In this document: positions 1 through 6,743 of the stretch, in pieces
Layout of the letters: each line of letters begins with the position of its first letter
How positions within the stretch are numbered: position 1 is the stretch's first letter
DNA from: Oscillospiraceae bacterium
GTDB taxonomy: Bacteria; Bacillota; Clostridia; Oscillospirales; CAG-272
DNA: 36,145 nt
Assembly: GCA_015064005.1 (NCBI GenBank)
Contig: SVTA01000010.1
Coordinates: forward strand, 1-36,145
Direction: 5' to 3'
Made by a program: the position numbers and the translations under genes
The notes under the pieces: generated by a model
Told to the model about the DNA's origin: nothing
What the model saw: the letters and a program-made list of their open reading frames with translations, nothing else
The model's database searches: none

Positions 1-156
1 TTCCGTTCAATAGACGTGTTCGATAACCTTCGGTTGTGCTCATATTTTGTAGGGACTGGCCTCCCGGACAGTCCGAAAATGATGCACTTCAACCGAAAGC
101 AAATCGGACCGTCGAGGACGCCGGTCCCTACAAATTGTAATCTTCCTTATGAGAAG
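1..156. repeat. 156-bp direct repeat, copy 1, with MITE-like core
   Basis: Positions 1-156 recur base for base at 777-932. Inside is an 89-bp element (46-134) with imperfect 30-bp terminal inverted repeats beginning TTTGTAGGGAC and ending GTCCCTACAAA (25 of 30 positions pair). A second inner inverted repeat is built on CTTCGGTTG and CAACCGAAAG. No ORF in it is credible. The left edge is at the window start, so the true extent is unknown. It looks like a non-autonomous mobile or REP-type element typical of repeat-rich Clostridia; mobility is inferred from structure only. Confidence 0.85.
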
Positions 157-266
157 GAGCGTAAAGCCTCCTTCTTCTTTATGTTGCGTCCCAGCGCCCG
201 CTCCATGGCCGCGTCAAACGCCCGTAGCACCTTACCGCTGTTGTCTGTGAATTTGATGCTGCTCAA
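147..266 (-). pseudogene. truncated HK97 gp10-like phage morphogenesis protein (39 aa), prophage remnant
   Basis: This ORF is absent from the track because it starts with TTG. GGAGG lies 8 nt upstream of the TTG and overlaps the stop of the 67-aa gene before it, a tight phage-style coupling. The peptide opens SSIKFTDNSGKVLRAFDAAM, which resembles the N-terminus of HK97 gp10/minor capsid assembly proteins of Firmicutes phages (usually about 120-170 aa, continuing into a CPVDTGxLRxSI motif). That motif is absent: after MERALGR the reading frame runs into KKKEALRSFS and stops exactly where the 156-bp repeat begins. I infer that repeat insertion or deletion removed the rest of the gene. The family assignment comes from memory of the N-terminal pattern only. 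Confidence 0.5.
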
Positions 267-278
267 TCTTCGTGCCTC

Positions 279-482
279 CTAATTGGCATAATAAATATCA
301 TCGTAAAGTTTTTGGAGCATTACGCCTTCTCGCGTTAACCTATATTTGTCATCCATGCCATGGTCAATAATAGCTTGATCCAAATTTATTTCCAACTCGT
401 AGAGGTCATCTCTTGCGACTAACTCGTCTACGTTTGGAATGTATTTTTTTAAAATGCTGATTTGCTCATCTGTAATTATCAT
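279..482 (-). CDS. small acidic hypothetical protein (67 aa), probably phage-derived
   Basis: The 67-aa acidic protein has no recognised domain. It starts at ATG 482 behind AAAGGA, ends in KLYDDIYYAN, and its TAG overlaps the Shine-Dalgarno of the gp10-like remnant downstream. Its composition is clearly more AT-rich than the chromosomal genes in the window, consistent with acquired DNA. Small proteins of this layout (leading helix, EIN/D-rich middle, ending in LQKxYDxIYxxN) occur between head and tail genes of Clostridia prophages. I infer the same origin here, mainly from its coupled neighbour. It may be expressed or only a relic; no promoter was identified in the repeat-rich DNA upstream. 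Confidence 0.55.
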   Translation of the reverse strand: MIITDEQISILKKYIPNVDELVARDDLYELEINLDQAIIDHGMDDKYRLTREGVMLQKLYDDIYYAN

Positions 483-545
483 ATCAGTGAGATTCCTTTC
501 TGTGCACTTCGGGCGAAGCCCATACCCCTATGTTTGCACGTATCC

Positions 546-684
546 AAAGGCTCCCTCCGGGAGGGAGCTCCCGACGGAGTCGGGTGAGGGAGAGTGCGTT
601 ACAATGAGATTAGCACAAAACTAAAATCACGCAGGCTCCTTCCGTCACGCTACGCGTGCCACCTCCCTCTCGGAGGGAGGCTTT
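546..684. repeat. palindromic intergenic repeat with aaaggctccctcc-type ends
   Basis: The element is bounded by AAAGGCTCCCTCC and GGAGGGAGGCTTT, inverted with one mismatch. It holds several nested hairpins: CTCCCTCC/GGAGGGAG, CCCGAC-gga-GTCGGG, and CACGC-tac-GCGTG. It has no coding potential. It resembles a repeat I recall from Faecalibacterium/Subdoligranulum-type genomes, where it sits between genes; that recollection is not verified here. Different in sequence from the 156-bp repeat, it shows that at least two repeat families have accumulated in this gene-poor gap. Confidence 0.7.
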
Positions 685-749
685 CTGTTAGCCTCATTAT
701 AACACAAATCGGCAGAGGAAACAATACCTCTGCCGAAAATTATGTGTAG

Positions 750-775
750 CGGACCGTCGAGGACGCCGGTCCCTA
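750..775. repeat. solo terminal inverted repeat of the MITE-like element
   Basis: Twenty-six bases starting CGGACCGTCGAGG are identical to the right-hand terminal repeat inside both 156-bp copies. It abuts the left edge of copy 2 (777) directly, so the duplication junction lies against a broken end of the same element. This suggests recombination between element ends rather than two independent insertions. Confidence 0.8.
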
Positions 776-776
776 T

Positions 777-932
777 TTCCGTTCAATAGACGTGTTCGAT
801 AACCTTCGGTTGTGCTCATATTTTGTAGGGACTGGCCTCCCGGACAGTCCGAAAATGATGCACTTCAACCGAAAGCAAATCGGACCGTCGAGGACGCCGG
901 TCCCTACAAATTGTAATCTTCCTTATGAGAAG
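777..932. repeat. 156-bp direct repeat, copy 2
   Basis: This is a perfect copy of 1-156, offset by 776 bp, containing the MITE-like core at 822-910. Identity ends at GAGAAG. Beyond it both copies run into different short hairpins with a TTTACG loop (GAAGGAG...CTCCTTC in copy 1, CTTCG...CGAGG in copy 2). It lies directly downstream of the GH20 gene stop; an 18-codon minus ORF (904-960) running into it is probably fortuitous. Confidence 0.85.
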
Positions 933-962
933 CCTCGTAAACGAAGCGCTTTTTCTTCATGA

Positions 963-2396
963 TCAGTCCGCGATTAGTCGTACCGCCTTTTCCGCCAGTG
1001 GCTCGGCCATGCGCCAATAGGTATCGGCATCTAGATGCCGCTCCACCGACCACAGCCGCTCGGCAAAGGCAGGGAGATTTTCCAGCAGACGGGAGATCAG
1101 TTGCTCGTAATGCATGCTCCAGGCACACATCGTGCCGCCGAGCAATCGGTCCGTAGGCTCGATGCGCAGCGGCTCCTTGGTGGCAACGGATTTGGGGTGC
1201 CAGTTTTTCCAGCAGTGCACATCCCAATCCATCACATCTCGCCATCCGTAGTGCGCATACCGATACGGCAGCACGATATACAGCGGCTTCCAGGAGGCAG
1301 AGATGATCCGAAAGCCGTTTTCCAATAGCTCGTTTGCCAGCTGATAACGGGATTCCCACGCAATCACCACGGTTTCCTTGGGAATGCGGTGTGCGCACTC
1401 CTTGGAAAAGCCCTCCCACACCATGGGCGTTTTGCCCAGCGACAGCACGAAGGAGGCCACACGCCCCACGTATTCGCCATACAGATCATAGGCGTTTTCG
1501 ATACCGTTTGCCGCCATATAGGCACGACAGTCGGCACATTTCTCCCACACACCGAAGGGTGCCTCGTCACCGCCGATGTGAATGTAGGGAGCGTTCGGAA
1601 ACAGCTCAACCACCTCGCGGATCAGTGCCTTGATGCCCTCAAAGCTCCGCTCACTGCCGACGCAGACCACACCGGCACCGCCGTGCTCAAAGCCCGCCGT
1701 GCTGCAAACAGCGCCGTCCTCCCCGTGATCCGCAAAGACATCGGGGTAGGTTTCCGCCAGCAGCTTGGTGTGGCCGGGGCACTCCAACTCGGGAATCACC
1801 ATGATACCGCGGGCAGCGGCATAATCATTCAACACCTTCAGCTGCTCGTAGGTATAATATTTCCCCGACTTGCAAAGCTTGGGGAAGGCCTTGGAGGGGA
1901 CAGTGTACAGCCCGCTGTCCGCAAAATGAAAATGAAAATACTTCACCTTGTAGAAAAAGCAAAGGTCAATATATTTCAGCAGCTTGTCAAAGGGGTGATA
2001 TATTCTTCCCGTACAAATCATCAGAGAGCGGTATTCCTTATCCGGCTGATCCTCTATGACAACTGCAGGCACGGAAAGCTTACCGCCCCGAGCACGCAGC
2101 AGCTGCAGAGCCGTGGCAAGACCGTAGCATGCGCCCTCCCGCGTTGAAGCGCGAATTGCCACACCCTCAGTGCTATCAAGCGCATAGGCATCGGGCGGCA
2201 GAGATGTATCAAGCACGACGGAAACGCCGCCGGAAGCAACAGAAAGCTTCACGTCGTAAATGCGGGAAACGGCGTCGCAAAATACGTCCATTGCATCTCG
2301 CCAAAGCTCCACATCTACCCAAACGGCATGGGAAACAGCGTGATATTCCTCATTTTGAACGGTGAGCTTGCGCGGTGTAGGGATCAGGCTTACCAT
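963..2396 (-). CDS. glycoside hydrolase family 20, beta-N-acetylhexosaminidase-like (477 aa)
   Basis: GH20 enzymes release terminal beta-linked GlcNAc/GalNAc by substrate-assisted catalysis. An N-terminal GH20b-like alpha/beta domain (about residues 1-115) precedes a TIM barrel (about 120-440). The catalytic Asp-Glu pair lies in HIGGDEAPFGVW (D277, E278), and barrel strands such as YFHFHFADSG and IPELECPGHT fit the family. The track start adds 26 residues. I chose the ATG at 2396 because GGAGGTG precedes it by 5-6 nt. There is no signal peptide, so the enzyme should be cytoplasmic, acting on imported oligosaccharides such as mucin, chitin or host N-glycan fragments. It is transcribed alone; the repeats follow its stop. 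Its length and divergent N-terminus leave the exact specificity open. Confidence 0.85.
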   Translation of the reverse strand: MVSLIPTPRKLTVQNEEYHAVSHAVWVDVELWRDAMDVFCDAVSRIYDVKLSVASGGVSVVLDTSLPPDAYALDSTEGVAIRASTREGACYGLATALQLLRARGGKLSVPAVVIEDQPDKEYRSLMICTGRIYHPFDKLLKYIDLCFFYKVKYFHFHFADSGLYTVPSKAFPKLCKSGKYYTYEQLKVLNDYAAARGIMVIPELECPGHTKLLAETYPDVFADHGEDGAVCSTAGFEHGGAGVVCVGSERSFEGIKALIREVVELFPNAPYIHIGGDEAPFGVWEKCADCRAYMAANGIENAYDLYGEYVGRVASFVLSLGKTPMVWEGFSKECAHRIPKETVVIAWESRYQLANELLENGFRIISASWKPLYIVLPYRYAHYGWRDVMDWDVHCWKNWHPKSVATKEPLRIEPTDRLLGGTMCAWSMHYEQLISRLLENLPAFAERLWSVERHLDADTYWRMAEPLAEKAVRLIAD

Positions 2397-2423
2397 AAAG
2401 CACCTCCGAGAATCATTTTTTAC

Positions 2424-2452
2424 AGTATAGCACAAATGCGGTACCCGCACAA
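2424..2452 (-). promoter_or_regulatory. sigma-A promoter for the GH20 gene
   Basis: Reading the minus strand, TTGTGC - 17 nt - TATACT, with TGC immediately before the -10 (extended -10). It sits about 30 nt upstream of the GH20 ATG. The -35 is weak. Confidence 0.5.
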
Positions 2453-2480
2453 GCGGCGCGGGCAAATTCATCAAAAAATG

Positions 2481-2509
2481 TTGAATTTCCGCCGCAACTG
2501 TGCTATAAT
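2481..2509 (+). promoter_or_regulatory. sigma-A promoter for dut-maf
   Basis: TTGAAT - 17 nt - TATAAT, with extended -10 TGC directly upstream of the hexamer. It lies 34 nt before the dut ATG and is divergent from the GH20 promoter. Confidence 0.7.
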
Positions 2510-2542
2510 GGCAGTATCAACTGTACGGAAAGGATTCATTCC

Positions 2543-2992
2543 ATGGATATTCAAGTAAAAGTTCTGCTCTCCCGCGGCATGGAGCTGCCCGCCTACGCCA
2601 CCGACGGCTCTGCCGCAGTTGATCTGCGTGCCGCTGTAGAGGCCGATTCCCCTGTGACCATCGCCCCCGGTGAGCGAGCGCTCATTCCTACCGGCATGGC
2701 CATTTCCCCCGCGGCACGGGACGTGGTAGCCATCGTGGCCGCCCGTAGCGGTCTTGCCATCAAAAAGGGCATTTGTCTTGCCAACGGCATCGGCGTCATT
2801 GATTCCGACTACCGGGGCGAGATCTGCGTGGGGCTTTACAACACCTCGAAGGAGCCCTTTGTGGTGAACAGAGGAGATCGCATTGCTCAGCTGATGTTCA
2901 TGCCCGTACTTTCTGCCAAGCTCTGCGAAGTCGCCTCTCTTGATGAAACCGAGCGCGGCGCCGGCGGATTTGGCTCCACGGGGGTCAAATGA
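2543..2992 (+). CDS. dut: dUTP diphosphatase (149 aa)
   Basis: Trimeric dUTPase hydrolyses dUTP to dUMP and PPi, keeping uracil out of DNA and feeding dTMP synthesis. All five family motifs are present in order: AAVDLRA, ARSGLA, GVIDSDYRGEI, RGDRIAQL and the C-terminal RGAGGFGSTG lid that closes over the active site. Length is standard for the homotrimeric class. ATG 2543 follows GGAAAGG. The stop overlaps the maf start (ATGATG), so the two are translationally coupled. Both enzymes clean the nucleotide pool, which makes the pairing functionally coherent. Confidence 0.97.
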   Translation: MDIQVKVLLSRGMELPAYATDGSAAVDLRAAVEADSPVTIAPGERALIPTGMAISPAARDVVAIVAARSGLAIKKGICLANGIGVIDSDYRGEICVGLYNTSKEPFVVNRGDRIAQLMFMPVLSAKLCEVASLDETERGAGGFGSTGVK

Positions 2993-3588
2993 TGCGAGTT
3001 GTGCTTGCCTCCAAATCCCCCCGCCGCAGAGAGATCCTCAGTATGCTGGGGGTACATTTTGACATCGTCAGCGCCGATGCGGACGAGTCCTCCGACATCC
3101 TTGACCCTGCCCTTTTGGTGCGCGAACTCGCTCTGCGCAAAGGGCGCGCGGTGCGCGATCTCCTTTTTGAAAAGGGAGAATGGAACGACGATACCCTCAT
3201 CATCGCAGCCGACACGGTGGTGGCCGCCGAGGGGGAGATCCTCGGCAAGCCCCGGGACGACGCCGACGCCGCTCGGATGCTGCGGCTCCTTTCCGGCAAG
3301 AGCCACCACGTTATCAGCGGCATCGCGCTGCTGCTGGGCGACCGCGAGATCGCCGCAGCAGAATCCACTGCCGTACGCTTTGCGGAAATGACCGAGGAGG
3401 AGATCCTCGCCTACGTGGCCTCCGGCGAGCCCCGGGACAAGGCCGGCGCCTATGCGGTGCAAGGTCTTGCCTCCCTCTATATCGAGGGGCTCTGCGGCGA
3501 CTACTTCAACGTGGTGGGGCTGCCTATCCACCGTCTGAACGTGCTGCTGCGTGAATTTGCAGATCGCACGCTGCTGCAGCTTTCATAG
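2989..3588 (+). CDS. maf: Maf family nucleoside triphosphate pyrophosphatase (199 aa)
   Basis: Maf/YhdE-type proteins hydrolyse dTTP/UTP or modified nucleotides to monophosphates and were first linked to septum formation. The signature VLASKSPRRREIL lies at the N-terminus, the AADTVVA segment carries the catalytic Asp, and GKPRDDADAARMLRLLSGK follows. The later GAYAVQG...DYFNVVGLP block is typical of the dTTP/UTP pyrophosphatase type. Two adjacent ATGs (2989, 2992) are possible starts, and both overlap dut. It is the last gene of the operon; a perfect hairpin begins at its stop codon. Confidence 0.95.
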   Translation: MMRVVLASKSPRRREILSMLGVHFDIVSADADESSDILDPALLVRELALRKGRAVRDLLFEKGEWNDDTLIIAADTVVAAEGEILGKPRDDADAARMLRLLSGKSHHVISGIALLLGDREIAAAESTAVRFAEMTEEEILAYVASGEPRDKAGAYAVQGLASLYIEGLCGDYFNVVGLPIHRLNVLLREFADRTLLQLS

Positions 3589-3619
3589 CAAAACGCCGCC
3601 CGTTTGGGCGGCGTTTTGC
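3588..3619. terminator. intrinsic terminator after dut-maf
   Basis: A perfect 13-bp stem GCAAAACGCCGCC / GGCGGCGTTTTGC with a 6-nt loop, starting on the last base of the maf stop codon. The A/T ends on both sides would allow termination in both directions. Confidence 0.85.
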
Positions 3620-3625
3620 GCAAGT

Positions 3626-3658
3626 GAGCAATATTTTACAACAAACGAGCAATATTTT
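3626..3658. promoter_or_regulatory. tandem GAGCAATATTTT boxes, possible regulator site
   Basis: GAGCAATATTTT occurs at 3626-3637 and 3647-3658, exactly 21 bp apart (two helical turns). A TATAAT lies at 3684-3689 with only a weak -35 upstream. Same-face spacing just ahead of a promoter suggests a dimeric activator binding to switch on the secreted SGNH gene; this is inference. Confidence 0.4.
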
Positions 3659-3772
3659 GCTATGAAAAGCACGCTCTTACTGATATAATAGAAGCAACAG
3701 CTGCGCAAAATCCCCCAAAACGGGGACGAAAACGAGATCCTGCGCGGCAATTTAGTACGTTGGGAGGATATC

Positions 3773-6109
3773 ATGAAAAAAGCATTTTCTTTTGTTCTTA
3801 CCCTTTCCCTGCTTCTTTCCGCCATTGCCCTGCCGGTGCTGTCAGCCACCCCGGAAAGCGGCACGCTGGAGGTCACGTGGCAAAACGGCTACTGCGTGGC
3901 CGCGCCCCACAACGGACGAAGCGCCTACATCGGAAAGGACTATACCGAAAGCGAAAAATTTGCTGCCACCGACGTCTTTACCGTGCCCAAGGCCGGCACC
4001 AAGCTCAGTTGGAGCGACACCGGAAAATTTGCCGCCGAATCGATTCTGACCGTTTCCTCCTGGAAGCAGGTGAACGGTGCCTGGGTGCTGGACGCAGACG
4101 GTGCCATGTTCCTTGGTGCCTCCGGCAACTACAACACCTGCATTGAAACCAAAAAGAACGCAGACGGCGTGGTGGAATACACCTACACCACCTCTAAGGA
4201 CAACGAGCACCTGCGCCTTTGCATCCAAAGTGAGAACCAGGATACCTTCCCCACCGTCAGCTATACGGTGACGGGCGACAAGGGCACCTGGGACGCGGTG
4301 CAGTCCCTCTTCCCCACCGATCCCGGCGCACCGGTGGACGGTGCTGTGGCGGTAGGCGACATCAGCTGGTACAACGGCTATGTCGGCTCTGCCACCAATA
4401 CCAGCAACACCAACAAGATCTCCTACGGCGGCGTTTCCTACGCCTTCTCCTCGGTGATCACTGTGCCGAAGGCCGGTACTACCATTTATTTTTACGACGA
4501 CCTTGGCACCGACGCCAATAACAAAAAACACGCATCCTCCAATGCTTACGGCGTTTCCACGTGGACGGAAAGCGGCAGCTCCTGGAAGATCGATCTCACC
4601 GGTGACAACATTGCCGCTCCCCAGCTTCCCGCCAGCAGCGAGGTGGCAGGCTACAAGCTCTACAGCTTCACCACCACCCGGGATAATCAGTCCATCCGTC
4701 TGTGCTTCCTTTACGGTCTCTCCGACGCTTCCCTGCCCATTCGTCCTGCCACCGTCTGGATGAAGGAGGCCGACACGGACGCGCCCCCCATCACGGCCGG
4801 CAGGATCACGGAAACCGCTATGCTCAGCTCCTCTGGCGAGCGCGTGGATTTCAAGATCTATCTCCCCTCCGGTTATCTCAACAAGAACGATAAGCTCTGG
4901 ACCAGAGCCATCTTCACCTTCGGCACGGACACGGCGCTGCTCACGGAGCTTTCCGCCAGAAAGGATCTGACGGTGGTGCAATATGCCGGCAAGGCGGAGC
5001 ACGCACCGGCACTGATCCAGTATTTGATCTCCAACGGCAAGGTCAACAAATACAGTCTCTTTGCCATCGGCGCCAAATCCTACACCGACGCCTGCAGCAG
5101 CCTGCTGGTGCATTCGCTGGAGAGCACCTCTGCCTACGCCGACACCGATGCGCTGCTGAACGCGCTACTGGAGCCCAACAAAATGCCCTATCACAGCATT
5201 CTGGAAGGACTCACCTTCTACGCTATGGGCGACAGCTACTTCAACGGCTCAGACATCGGTACCGAGAACACCTGGGTCAACCGCATGGGCGACCGCTACG
5301 GTATGACCTATGAAAACTACGGCATTGGCGGCAGCACCATGTCCGCCTACGTCACCAACCGCAACCCCATGGTAAACCGCTACCAGAACATGGCCAAGGG
5401 CGACGCGGACTTCATTCTGCTGGAGGGCGGCCGTAACGACCGCAACGTAGCAGCCCCCCTCGGTGATATTGACAGCCGAGATCCCAAAACCTTCTACGGT
5501 GCCGTCAATACCATGCTGGACGGCATGCTGGAAACCTATCCGAACGCCTTGATCATTCTGGTAACCCCCTGGTACACGCTTTCCCCCTCCTCCGCCGACG
5601 GCAAATCGCATAACGTGATCTACGCCAACGCCCTGCGGGATCTGGCAGAGCATCGCAATCATCACCGCATCGTTTGCCTCTACGCTGCCGACAAGGATGC
5701 CACCGGCGTCAATATGGACGACAAGAATTTCCGCAACACCTACACCATCAACGCGGATACCAGCCACCTGAACCTGAAGGGCATGATGATGGTGCAGCCC
5801 TATATGGAAAAGTTCATCGCTGACGCCCTCACCGCCTTCCGCGCAAATCAGCAGGAGCACGTTCACACATACGGCGACTGGGTCACCATCAAGGAGCCGA
5901 CACAGACCGTGCCGGGCATGCGGGAAAAGGCCTGCGGCTGCGGTCACAAGGTTTCGGAGCGTCTGCTCTGGCAGCCGCCTGCTACCGAGCCCGGCGAGGA
6001 GATGCCCAGCCATACGGGGCTGATCATCGGCATTGCAGCCGGTACCGCGGCGTTGATCGCCGCCGCTTGCGTTACCGTTGTATTCGTCAAGCGCAGAAAA
6101 TCCGTATAA
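3773..6109 (+). CDS. secreted, membrane-anchored SGNH/GDSL hydrolase with duplicated N-terminal domain (778 aa)
   Basis: A signal peptide (residues 1-25, cut after VLSA) precedes two related domains (about 30-175 and 195-330). Both carry W-x-NGY, VPKAGT, a W...W-x-x-D stretch and a TT-x-x-DN-x-x-x-RLC motif, so the region arose by duplication. Residues 335-480 resemble an alpha/beta-hydrolase fold (VDFKIYLPSGY) without a clear GxSxG nucleophile. The SGNH domain follows: AMGDSYFNG (Ser 488), GGRND (block III) and DTSHLN (Asp/His). SGNH enzymes usually deacylate polysaccharides or lipids. The tail has a HTYGDWV...CGCGHK cysteine module, a transmembrane helix and KRRK, so the enzyme faces outward from the membrane. 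ATG 3773 follows GGGAGG. The substrate is unknown; carbohydrate ester cleavage is most likely. Monocistronic, with hairpins on both sides. Confidence 0.8.
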   Translation: MKKAFSFVLTLSLLLSAIALPVLSATPESGTLEVTWQNGYCVAAPHNGRSAYIGKDYTESEKFAATDVFTVPKAGTKLSWSDTGKFAAESILTVSSWKQVNGAWVLDADGAMFLGASGNYNTCIETKKNADGVVEYTYTTSKDNEHLRLCIQSENQDTFPTVSYTVTGDKGTWDAVQSLFPTDPGAPVDGAVAVGDISWYNGYVGSATNTSNTNKISYGGVSYAFSSVITVPKAGTTIYFYDDLGTDANNKKHASSNAYGVSTWTESGSSWKIDLTGDNIAAPQLPASSEVAGYKLYSFTTTRDNQSIRLCFLYGLSDASLPIRPATVWMKEADTDAPPITAGRITETAMLSSSGERVDFKIYLPSGYLNKNDKLWTRAIFTFGTDTALLTELSARKDLTVVQYAGKAEHAPALIQYLISNGKVNKYSLFAIGAKSYTDACSSLLVHSLESTSAYADTDALLNALLEPNKMPYHSILEGLTFYAMGDSYFNGSDIGTENTWVNRMGDRYGMTYENYGIGGSTMSAYVTNRNPMVNRYQNMAKGDADFILLEGGRNDRNVAAPLGDIDSRDPKTFYGAVNTMLDGMLETYPNALIILVTPWYTLSPSSADGKSHNVIYANALRDLAEHRNHHRIVCLYAADKDATGVNMDDKNFRNTYTINADTSHLNLKGMMMVQPYMEKFIADALTAFRANQQEHVHTYGDWVTIKEPTQTVPGMREKACGCGHKVSERLLWQPPATEPGEEMPSHTGLIIGIAAGTAALIAAACVTVVFVKRRKSV

Positions 6110-6114
6110 ATACC

Positions 6115-6143
6115 AAAAGGAGCTGACGCAGTCAGCTCCTTTT
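6115..6143. terminator. bidirectional terminator between convergent genes
   Basis: AAAAGGAGCTGAC - gca - GTCAGCTCCTTTT is a perfect 13-bp stem between the SGNH gene (+) and the RNase M5-like gene (-). It touches the stop codon of the latter, so it can serve both. Confidence 0.85.
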
Positions 6144-6727
6144 TATTCCGCAAGCCGCGCCACGGCGGCCTTGTACTCCTCGTAGGTGGCCACTACCGAA
6201 AGCGCCGCCAGCAGCGCATTTGGCGTCATATCTCCCGGCAAGCCGAAGGCCTCTGCCAGCGCGGCGCGCCGGGCGGTACAGCCCTCACTGCCCGTGAGGC
6301 CGTCCTCATAGAGATCCGCCTTGGTAATGGGAGCGCGGGGCGGCAGCTCGCGCTCGGCAAAGGGCTGCAGCAGTTCTCGCAGCAGCGCCTGCTCTTGGCC
6401 CTCCACTCCCAGCACGCCCTCAGCCGAGGGGGCGGCCTTGCGATCTTCCTTGCCTGCAATTTTCGGCACGTACAGCGGAATGAGGCGCTCCTTCGGGATC
6501 GCGGAGCCGATATGGGCACGAATCAGCTTGCCTGCGCCGTCGGGGTCGGTCAGCACGATCACCGGCGTTTTTCTCGCCAGCGCCCGAAACAGCGCCAGCT
6601 TTTCCTTTTTTTTGAATAGCCCAAAGCCGTCGGTGGTCAAAATCTGCCCCTCCATCACGGTAAGCAGCCGCAGGCGGTCGTATTTTCCCTCCACGATCAC
6701 GGGATAGGGAATATGCAGTTTTTCCAT
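6143..6727 (-). CDS. Toprim-domain protein, ribonuclease M5-like (194 aa)
   Basis: RNase M5 matures the 5S rRNA ends in Firmicutes. The protein begins with a Toprim fold: the conserved Glu in VIVEGKYDRLR, then the DxD metal site in VLTDPDGAGKLIR. A segment VPKIAGKEDRKA...GVEG follows, resembling the RNase M5 linker, and then an RNase M5-type (DUF4093-like) C-terminal part. Length matches RnmV (about 180-190 aa). However it is not next to ksgA, as the Bacillus/Clostridium gene usually is; here it is the last gene of a U32-rarA-uppP operon. It may therefore be a second, divergent family member of unknown RNA or DNA substrate. GGTAGG precedes ATG 6727, 16 nt after the uppP stop. Confidence 0.7.
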   Translation of the reverse strand: MEKLHIPYPVIVEGKYDRLRLLTVMEGQILTTDGFGLFKKKEKLALFRALARKTPVIVLTDPDGAGKLIRAHIGSAIPKERLIPLYVPKIAGKEDRKAAPSAEGVLGVEGQEQALLRELLQPFAERELPPRAPITKADLYEDGLTGSEGCTARRAALAEAFGLPGDMTPNALLAALSVVATYEEYKAAVARLAE

Positions 6728-6743
6728 ACCGTTACCTACCTTT

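Noticed and set aside
904-960. 18-codon minus ORF reading into the repeat
   Set aside because: No clear ribosome site; formed where GH20 3' DNA meets the repeat, probably fortuitous.
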